Under the pieces are notes generated by a model. The model saw nothing but the letters and a program-made list of their open reading frames with translations. It did not search any database and had not been told where the DNA came from. A DNA stretch of 64,000 nt, taken from contig CATNEN010000005.1 in NCBI GenBank assembly GCA_950097015.1, forward strand, positions 4,761,001-4,825,000. The letters run 5' to 3'. This stretch comes from Macrostomum hystrix (taxonomy: Eukaryota; Platyhelminthes; Macrostomidae). Both the position numbers and the translations under genes were made by a program. Of this stretch, positions 11,735 to 23,088 are shown in pieces (the first letter of the stretch is position 1; each line of letters begins with the position of its first letter).

Positions 11735-14700
11735 TCATTCAACAGACACAGGAATGACTGGCAGAGATTGCTGCCCAACCATCTGCAGTGCCACTTCGCG
11801 CAAATCGAATGGTTCGACAATTAAATCGTTTGACAAGCTGAAACTGATCCCGGTTAGATCCGTGGCTGTTCTGCGTTGAAAGTCTTGGATGAGACTGGAG
11901 CGGGCCTGATACATGAGAACGATCGATTGAAACAAAATGGAACTTTATTATAGACTAGTAAATGGATTAAAACTAGCAAGGAGGGGCCTAGCCAATGTAT
12001 GGAGCCCATGGCCCAATAAGAGTCGGACGAAAACTACGTCCGTAGTCTTCGTTTGTGGCCTCCAAAAAACTTCAACTTAGCCCCCCGAGAGCCGTGGTTG
12101 CGCGCCCCAAATCCATGGTAGCGCCCTCACCTAAATCCATGGTAGCGCCCTCACCTAAATCCATGGTAGCTCCTTCACCTAAATCCATGGTAGCGCCCTC
12201 ACCTAAATCCATGGTAGCGCCCTCACCTAAATCTATGTTAGCGCCCTCACCTAAATCCATGGTAGCGCCCTCACCTAAATCCATGGTAGCTCCCTCACCT
12301 AAATCCATGTTAGCACCCTCACCTAAATCCATGGTAGCTCCCTCACCTAAATCCATGGTAGCGCCCTCACCTAAATCCATGGTAGCTCCCTCACCTAAAT
12401 CCATGGTAGCGCCCTCACCTAAATCCATGGTAGCTCCCTCACCTAAATCCATGGTAGCGCCCTCACCTAAATCCATGGTAGCTCCCTCACCTAAATCCAT
12501 GGTAGCGCCGCCGCTAATCCATTGTACACCCCAAAAAACCCATGGTAGTGCCCCAAACACATGGTAGCGCCACAAAAACACAGTGTAGAGACGTCAAAAC
12601 CCACGGTAGCGCCACAAAAACAAAGTGTAGAGACGTCAAAACCCACGGTAGCGCTCCCAAAAATTCACGGTGGCGCCATCAACATTAGCATTTAAGTGAC
12701 ACAGTATTACCTGTTCCTGATACTTGTTGCCAAACACGAATGGCTGAAAATCTTTAATCTGGTTTAGCAGGTAGACAGACTTCACAATGCGTATGAACTC
12801 TTGTTTCATCGCTTCGGAAGCAAGCGGCTTCTGTTGAGTTTAATGCAATATTAAGTTAGCTTTTACTTAAACATTTACAAAGAGTAATTATTCTCTACTC
12901 ACTCTGAAGGCTCGATCGCGTTTAGCAAACTCGTTCCAACGACGCTAAAATTAAACACACTTTTCAAAATGTAAATTCTTGATACTACATTTCAGCCAAT
13001 CAGAATTTGACATTATATGAAACACCATTTCTTTTCGTATCTTTTCCTAGCAAATTAGAATCAGACACGTTAGAAATGAATTTGGCCCCTTTTAAAAAGC
13101 TGGTCTAACCCCAAGCTCAAACTTAGTGGCCGAAAACTTTTCCTCCTCGTCTCAACCAATTAGAATGTGGCACGAGGAACGATTCTACTTTTTCATTCCT
13201 ATCAGCCAATCAGATTCTCGAAGGAGGAGCGAAAAATAAATATTTTCATTCCTTCACTCAGCCAATAAAACTATTACAGGGTGCCTGGAATTTTTACTTT
13301 TTATTGATATCTCACCCGAATCAAATCCATGACATCAGGCTGGTCAGCCATTATCGGAAATTGTACCAGGCACGGCCCATAGACTGGTGCGCAGTCTCGT
13401 TCGACTATTATTTTGTCCTGTCCGAGTTCGCTAGCTAATAATTGCCTATAGATACTGTGCAATTGTAGATGCGCTAAGCTGCCAATCATGGTGCCTGGAC
13501 AGGTGCTAAAATATTAAATAACGATCATCATAAACACTCTTCAAATTTCTACGAAATCTTTAGCGAGACTAGGAGTAATATACTTACTCCATGAACTCTT
13601 TAACTTCACGACTTGGTAAAGTGAATTTTAGCTGCACTCTTGGCTGCTTGCTGCTTTGTCCACGGAATAGACCGCTTGATTGGCTGCCTAGGTAAATCAA
13701 TAATTAAAGAATACTTACTTTTCATTTCCAGTTGAATAATGTCAATCAGCGAATCGATCATTCAGTCGGTCATAAAACATTTGGTCATTCAGTCGGTGAG
13801 TCATAAACCAAACAAATCACGAGGAACGTGATTGGTCATTCAGCTAGGGATCATTTGGTCATTTTAATGCTGGATCAAGTCTGTGGGTTAAAACCTCTGG
13901 TCATTTAGTTGGTGGGTCATAAACCTTGGTCAATTAGTTGGTGGGTCATAAACCTTGGTCATTTAGTTGATGGGTCATAAACCTTGGTCATTTAGTTGGT
14001 GGGTCATAAACCTTGGTCATTTAGTTGGTGGGTCATAAGCCTTGGTCATTTAGTTGGTGGGTCATAAACCTTGGTCATTTAGTTGGTGGGTCATAAACCT
14101 CTGGTCATTTAGTTGGTGGGTCATAAGCCTTGGTCATTTAGTTGGTGGGTCATAAACCTTGGTCATTTAGTTGGTGGGTCATAAACCTTGGTCATTTAGT
14201 TGGTGGGTCATAAACCTTGGTCATTTAGTTGGTGGGTCATAAACCTTGGTCATTTAGTTGGTGGGTCATAAACCTTGGTCATTTAGTTGGTGGGTCATAA
14301 ACCTTGGTCATTTAGTTGGTGGGTCATAAACCTTGGCCATTTAGTTGGTGGGTCATAAACCTTGGTCAATTAGTTGGTGGGTCATAAACCTCTGGTCATT
14401 TAGTTGGTGGGTCATAAACCTTGGTCATTTAGTTGGTGGGTCATAAACCTTGGTCATTTAGTTGGTGGGTCATAAGCCTGGGTCATTTAGTTGGTGGGTC
14501 ATAAACCTTGGTCATTTAGTTGGTGGGTCATAAACCTTGGTCATTTAGTTGGTGGGTCATAAACCTTGGTCATTTAGTTGGTGGGTCATAAACCTTGGCC
14601 ATTTAGTTGGTGGGTCATAAACCTTGGTCAATTAGTTGGTGGGTCATAAACCTCTGGTCATTTAGTTGGTGGGTCATAAACCTTGGTCATTTAGTTGGTG

Positions 14701-17700
14701 GGTCATAAACCTTGGTCATTTAGTTGGTGGGTCATAAGCCTTGGTCATTTAGTTGGTGGGTCATAAACCTTGGTCATTTAGTTGGTGGGTCATAAACCTC
14801 TGGTCATTTAGTTGGTGGGTCATAAGCCTTGGTCATTTAGTTGGTGGGTCATAAACCTTGGTCATTTAGTTGGTGGGTCATAAACCTTGGTCATTTAGTT
14901 GGTGGGTCATAAACCTTGGTCATTTAGTTGGTGGGTCATAAACCTTGGTCATTTAGTTGGTGGGTCATAAACCTTGGTCATTTAGTTGGTGGGTCATAAA
15001 CCTTGGTCATTTAGTTGGTGGGTCATAAACCTTGGCCATTTAGTTGGTGGGTCATAAACCTTGGTCAATTAGTTGGTGGGTCATAAACCTCTGGTCATTT
15101 AGTTGGTGGGTCATAAACCTTGGTCATTTAGTTGGTGGGTCATAAACCTTGGTCATTTAGTTGGTGGGTCATAAACCTTGGTTATTTAGTTGGTGGGTCA
15201 TAAACCTTGGTCATTTAGTTGATGGGTCATAAACCTTGGTCATTTAGTTGGTGGGTCATAAACCTTGGTCATTTAGTTGGTGGGTCATAAACCTTGGTCA
15301 TTTAGTTGGTGGGTCATAAACCTTGGTCATTTAGTTGGTGGGTCATAAACCTTGGTCATTTAGTTGGTGGGTCATAAACCTTGGCCATTTAGTTGGTGGG
15401 TCATAAACCTTGGTCAATTAGTTGGTGGGTCATAAACCTCTGGTCATTTAGTTGGTGGGTCATAAACCTTGGTCATTTAGTTGGTGGGTCATAAACCTTG
15501 GTCATTTAGTTGGTGGGTCATAAGCCTGGGTCATTTAGTTGGTGGGTCATAAACCTTGGTCATTTAGTTGGTGGGTCATAAACCTCTGGTCATTTAGTTG
15601 GTGGGTCATAAACCTTGGTCATTTAGTTGGTGGGTCATAAACCTTGGTCATTTAGTTGGTGGGTCATAAACCTTGGTCATTTAGTTGGTGGGTCATAAAC
15701 CTTGGTCATTTAGTTGGTGGGTCATAAACCTTGGTCATTTAGTTGATGGGTCATAAACCTTGGTCATTTAGTTGGTGGGTCATAAACCTTGGTCATTTAG
15801 TTGATGGGTCATAAACCTTGGTCATTTAGTTGGTGGGTCATAAACCTTGGTCATTTAGTTGGTGGGTCATAAACCTTGGTCATTTAGTTGGTGGGTCATA
15901 AGCCTTGGTCATTTAGTTGGTGGGTCATAAACCTTGGTCATTTAGTTGATGGGTCATAAACCTTGGTCATTTAGTTGGTGGGTCATAAACCTTGGTCATT
16001 TAGTTGGTGGGTCATAAACCTTGGTCATTTAGTTGGTGGGTCATAAACCTTGGTCATTTAGTTGGTGGGTCATAAACCTTGGTCATTTAGTTGGTGGGTC
16101 ATAAGCCTTGGTCATTTAGTTAGTGGGTCATAAACCTTGGTCATTTTTAAACTTTCTTGACTAATTAACATTTCGAAAAACCCCTACTTATTTTTTCACA
16201 TTTTTAGTTTATTTTTAATAAAAATATCTTTAGTTCAAACACACTTGGTGCCTTGCAAACCAAACTTGTACGTGTGTGCCTGTGTTTCGTGTTAGTTATG
16301 AAAATAGAATCAAAAGAAAAAAATGATTTAGGGACAAATATAAAAGTTATATCGGTACTATATACGATTCTAAATTACCACTTTGTAGACTCGTTTGACT
16401 GGCAGACTTATGGAGTTTAAATTAAACGAAGACAAGAAAAGGAAAATTAATTTCGAAACTTGCATACGTTATGTTTTATACAACAACATTATCAGTAAAG
16501 TTCCTAATAAGTTACGAAAACGTTTCTTTAACTTCTCTAGTTAATAAAACCCGCTTCAGTAAATACGTAATACATAATTTTGTATAACGTGTAAATAATA
16601 TGCTTAAATTCCATGTCTACATGTATAGCTTGTGAGAAGCTTGCTACGATTCCTGTGTTCCTTCTACGATTCCTGTGTTCCTGCTACGATTCCAATGTTT
16701 AAGCTACGATTCCAATGCTTAAGCTACGATTCCAATGTCCCTGCTTCGATTTTAACGTTCCTGATACGATTTCTATGTTTCTGCTACGATTTTAACGTTC
16801 CTGCTTCGATTCCAACGTTTAAGCTACGATTCCAATGTTCCTACTTCGATTCCAACGTTCCTGCTACGATTCATACGTTCCTGATACGATTATTATATTC
16901 CTGCTACGATTCATACGTTTTAGCTACAAATCCAGTGTTTCTACTCCGATTCTAACGTTCCTGCTACGATTCCTATGTTTCTGCTACGATTCCTATGTTC
17001 CTGCTACGATTCCTATGTTTCTGCTACGATTCCAATGTTCCTGCTACGATTCCAATGTTCCTGCTACGATTCCAGGGTTCTTGCTACTTTTTGTCTGCTA
17101 AAGTTGTCTCCTAAATTGTCACGCATTGATTTTATTTTGTTAGCTTAAAAAGTGATATGAAGAAAACAAAAATATTCACAATAAACTTCATAAAGGTAAA
17201 AAGTAAAGTTCCTTCAATAAAATAAAAGGGCTTGAATGACACCTTACCAGCCTTACTCAGACTCGGATCAACTTCAATCTGCTGCTCAAAGGGTGTTCCG
17301 CCTTCGAGCTGCAGGTCCAACGACCTGAATGGATAAACGATTTGGTACATTCGTTATCTTTCTTATCTCTAGTTATTCAATTGATTTTCTACGAGTCACG
17401 AAGCACCAAGTTTTGTGATTGGCGAATCGGCCTTCCTTGATTGGCTAGAGAGGGATTTGGTTGTTGCTATTTTTAGATGAACCGCCTTCTCTTCAGTATC
17501 ATCGCGTGACCAGCGTCAGCCAATCAAATTTTAGCAAGCTCCACCACATTTAAGTCCTACGTCAGTCTTGTTCAAATTTAGCATTCCAAGAAACTAACCC
17601 AATTAAGACTTTTAAAAATGTTAACCGTAGAATCCATGTAAGCACAAAGCATAGAAGCGAAACACAGAGCAAAGCATTGCTTGAAAAAATTTAACGCTCT

Positions 17701-20700
17701 CACGAAAAAGATTATTTTTTACACGTTTTTTTCTGCACTTTAATGTGCACTGTGCATCGAATTGATTTCCATTTTTAAACTTTGGACTGTAGCTTGCGTA
17801 GTTATCGTTGCAAATAATTGCGACATTTCCACTCTAATTAGATTAGAAGCTACATATAATTTTCAAAGAGGCAAGGCAAATATAGTAGCAGGGTACCTGT
17901 TTCTCACAGGCGAAGAGCAAATATTTCTGCAATGTTTCATTACAGCTGTGTATTTCAATATGCAATCAATCTGCAATACCAGCCCATCAAAACCTGCATC
18001 ACCAGCCCTTCTAACCCTGCATCACCAGCCCTACAAACCCTGCATCACCAGCCCTACAAACCCTGCATCACCAGCCCTAAAAACCCTGCATCACTAGCCC
18101 TACAAATCCTGCATCACTAGCCCTACAAACCCTACAAACCCCGCATCACTATAAATAAACTTAAATAAAAAATCGGATACTTACTTCGCCGGCGTTGGGC
18201 CACCGTGTTCGTCGAATAGGGGAACAGTCACGTGACCAATACTTAGCTCGAAGACTCCAGTCGGCTGCAATTAATAAGTGTTTTCTATTAAGTTTGAGCC
18301 AATTCTTCATTATTCATGTTAAAATAACTCTTACTCAAATCTCAAATACTCAAATGTGATTCCCTTAATCTTCATCATCCCCGCTTCCAACTTTCCTATC
18401 TTCCTATCATCCGCTCTTCCCCTCTTCCGTATTCCCATCTTCCCCATTTGTCAATTTTTCCCTCTTCTTATCCTCCCATCTTCCCATCTTCCTCTCTTCC
18501 AATCCTTCTTGTCTTCTAATCTTCAGATCTTCTCCTCTCTCCCATCTTCCCCTCTTCCCCTATTAAGCCATGTTCCCATCTTCCGATTCTCTCGTGATCC
18601 CCCTCTTCCCATTTTCCCATGTTTCCGCCTTCCCATTAAACAAACTTTGCCTCTGCCATGAAGCACCCGGCGCAGTGGCAAACCTCATTTCCCTCGGCAG
18701 TCGCATCCTCAGGGCAGACAATGGTAGCCTCTAGCAGCAGTCGGACATGATTCGGAGCATAGTTATATCGAACATAGACCTCGCCGAATTCCAGACAGGG
18801 CGTCGATTCGCCAAGCCTATTGGTGAAAGTCCAGACTCGTTCATCGTTTCGATTAGCCAAGACGGCTCTGACTGTGAGCACGTTTGACACCGGACCACGA
18901 CCGTCGAAGAGGCACAGCCGAACGAATCGATCCAACACCTTCACCGCTGCGGTGGTGATTTTGGGGGAAAAAGAGTTCTCTACCTGCCATATCTACCCGA
19001 GTATCCAAATCTCAAATTCGAGTTATTTCTTCATGGCAACAGAAAAAATAGTAACTCACGCAGATCTGCCGGCATCAGAGTGCACTTTTGCAGCTGAAGA
19101 ACCTTATCAACTCGCGACGAAAACGGCTTCATCTGAGAATAATTTGTAATTCGCTAATTTAGTAAGCTTTTCTGACGTGTGGTACTGTAATATACGATCG
19201 TATTTAATGCACTACTTGTAAGTAAAGTAACAGTACTCGTAAAAAACAACTTTAAATATTGTTAACCGAAAGTTAAAAATTAGAAAATCGTAAAAATCTT
19301 CAGGAACGGAATTATTTATGAGGAAAAATCAGACTTGTCAGTTAATTAATAGTTATTATATTATTTGTCATAGATATTAAAAACTTATAGTGAGTACATA
19401 CTTTTACGGTTTGTTAATTGACATTAACATTTCCGTTTAAAATGCATTGTTATATTCAAATTGTTATAGTCACACTAACATCAGTCCTTAATTATAATAC
19501 AAGTTGTAAAATGTAAAATATATTAAATTTTACAATGCAACCTCAAGCTGTTACTTTGTAAGTTGTAATTATAAAAAAACATTAAAAAAAACTAAAATGA
19601 GAAGCAAATCGAAAGTTTATTAAAGTTTATTTTCGCTTCTTAAAAAATAGTTTTTCTAATATATCCGATTGTTGTTATTCGCAGGAACAAAGCATTTTGA
19701 AAATGCAATGCACTACTAAAAAAAGTAGTAGCGTTTGTTTTAGCGGGTTTGGCTCTGTTATCTATAATTTACAAGAATCCGTCATTTAAAACAATAGATC
19801 TATTTCATTGGATGTTATTATAGAGGTTAATTTGTTTTTTAGTAAGAATGTTCTATTTTTATGTGCCTTTATTAATAGGACAGATGTTGCAGAACAAAAA
19901 TAAAATTACAATAAAATAATGATACAAGGAAGCGAAACCAGTTGAAACAAAATTAGAAAATAATCCTAACTACTAGATCAATAGAAAAATGACCACAACA
20001 GGAGCTATGCGCAGAAAAAGCTAAGATTTTGTTCTCGACTTTACTGAAAGAAGCAAGAAATTCCAGAACTTCGGACCCCTCAAACGGTGATCGCGTTTCT
20101 ATAATATTTATTCTGGCGTTAGAATACCTGCGATGCTCTGCCAGGCAAGCTATCAAGGATTGCAGCGCAGGAAGGTGACAACTTTGGCTGCAGAAACGCA
20201 TGCAAGCTGAACTGACTGCCCGGATACTGTCCAGTGCCTGTTATTTAGCGTTATTCGGATATAAAAAATCCGTATATATCAGAATGAGAATTTTCTATAG
20301 CGTAGATTAACAAAACCTAAAATGGATTGTAACAAATTATATTTGAATTAAATTATAAATATATATGAATATATATATATATATATATATTACATATATG
20401 AATTTAAATTATGTAACAAATTCTATTATAAAATATATTCAAAAGTACTGAATTAGGACAACCGCAGTTTCTAATTGGCTAATTTTTAACGGGTTGATTT
20501 GTTGCTATTTTTAGAAATATATTTTCCTAAGCTCTTAAAATCACGTGACTCGCACTAACCAATGAAAATCGAACTGTTCATTTTAAGTAGTAGACAGTTT
20601 CTGAGCAATGTTAAAATTAGGCTTTATTACGGTTTTGCAAAGCACAAGAAACAATAGGTTCATTCTAATTTAAACAAACAACACAAGAGCACGCACACTA

Positions 20701-23046
20701 AAAAATAGCGACTGCAAATCTCCGCAGCGATTTACAAAGCAGAACACTCCATTAACAGCAAGCTTAGGATACTTAAGCACACTGAAAAGCATAAAAATGT
20801 TAACGCTTCATATAGGCTATTCTGAAAGCAGCCTGAAAGCATAGCTTATATAGGCTATTCTGAAAGCAATCGTTCTACAATTCTATTTTTTTATTTCGAA
20901 CGCGAACATGCAAATGTGCTATTAGTCTACTTAAAGTAAGTAGTCTTAACAAAATAGGCACAAAATTAATTATATTATATTACACCGTTGATTTATTCCT
21001 TGAATTGCACTGTCTCTTGGTTTTTTATTGTTACGCTTTTCATATTGTGAATAATAGGTTGTACGTGAATCAACCATGTAAAATTTTATTTGACTTCGTG
21101 CAATTACATTTATTTTTGCTACATTGATTTGTGCAGTGATTTGTGAATTGGGTTTCAAGTATTAGGATTTTCGTTTTTTGTTAACAAAAAACTCAAAGGG
21201 AACTCAGATCGATAATACCTGCTGGTTAATCGGGTCTAGCAACAGATCCCGGTAACCGAGGCAACTGCGAGACAATTTCGGCGTGAGTTGGGCCGAAAGA
21301 TTGTGGTAACCTAGGCAACGAGGACGCAGATTGTTTTTTTTCAGTTAAGAGAGATAAAAGCTTGTCATTCGTTTCTAATTTTAGCAATAAAACCAATAGA
21401 AAGTACAATTTTACCTTCGTAAAACCATTTGGCCAAAGTGCTGTTCCTGAAGCCGGCTGGCAATCCAGGTGTTAGCTGACTCGTGGAGCTGATCAGCTTC
21501 TGGAATTTGTTTCAATCGCCTGATAATTAAATGTATTATAATGGCATTTTTCTGTTTAAATGCTAAATCGTGCAAATAGTTTTCTGTTCTACAAATCATG
21601 TCATAAAAATCATACCAATTTGTCAGTTTTTTGACTGAAGACAACGAGTAGAGGGTGATTGACTAAGTAGAGATGATGGAGAGATGATGGAGAAATGATG
21701 GAGAGATGATGGAGAAATGATGAAGAAATGATGGAGAAATGATGGAGAGATGATGGAGAAATGATGGAGAGATGATGGAGAAATGATGGAGAAATGATGG
21801 AGAAATGATGAAGAAATGATGGAGAAATGATGGAGACATGATGGAGAGATGATGGAGAAATGATGGAGAGATGATAGAGAGATGATGGAGAAATGATGGA
21901 GAAATGATGAAGAAATGATGGAGAAATGATGGAGACATGATGGAGACATGATGGAGAGATGATGGAGAGATGATGGAGAGATGATGGAGAAATGATGGAG
22001 AGATGATGGAGAGATGATGGAGAGATGATGGAGAAATGATGGAGAGATGATGGAGAAATGATGGAGAGATGATGGAGAAATGATGGAGAGATGATGGAGA
22101 AATGATGGAGAGATGATGGAGAAATGATGGAGAGATGATAGAGAAATGATGGAGAGATGATGGGGAGATGATGGAGAGATGATGGAGTGATGATGGGGAG
22201 ATGATGGAGAGATGATGGAGTGATGATGGAGGGATGATGGAGAAATGATGGGGGAGATGATAGAGAAATGAGGGAGATTAGGTAGAAATGATTTAGAGGA
22301 TTCTGGAGATGAGGTAACAGGATGGAGATCTCTCTCCTCAAAGTGAATAATTAGATTTTCATTCCCAAGCGCGATTGCATTTCTTATAAAATAATTCGAT
22401 GCAAAAACGTTTCAGGTGATAAAAGTCAAGCAATGCTGTCCAATTAAAAAACTAAATAACAAAAGTTCTGAAAACTGATCGTCAATCTTAAATTAAGCAT
22501 AGCTAGTGATTTGTCGCAAAGCAAACATGCACTTTGGCTAATAAAAACCTATTTATATACCTCGTGACTCATAAAAAGGCTATTTTGATCGCCGGTACTG
22601 ATGCCTATGTCATTAGTGTCTGATAATAAACTGCTGTCGTCATCTGAGTCTGTGTCATCCATCCAGGATTCACGCTATAAGTACGGATTTATTTATTTCG
22701 TTTTATTAATTTGCTGATAGTTTGGCAAACAAACTGACAGACAGAAAGACAGGCGGACAGACAGACAGATAGACAGAGAGACAGACAGAGAGACAGACAG
22801 ACAGGCGGACAGACAGACAGGCAATACAGACAGGCAGACAGACAGACAGACAGGCAATACAGACAGACAGACAAACAGACAGACAGGCGGACAGACAGAC
22901 AAACAGACAGACAACCAGACAGGCAATACAGACAGACAGACAGACAGGCAATACAGACAGACAGACAGACAGGCAATACAGACAGACAGACAGACAGGCA
23001 ATACAGACAGACAGACAGACAGGCAATACAGACAGACAGACAGGCG

Positions 23047-23088
<42 letters not shown>

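Noticed and set aside
12055-12567. 170-codon MVAPSPKS-rich open frame
   Set aside because: It is only read-through of a 24-bp intronic repeat; both strands are open and it lies inside an NPHP1 intron.
13745-16145. CRISPR-like regular direct repeats
   Set aside because: There are no unique spacers between repeats, no cas genes, and the host is eukaryotic.
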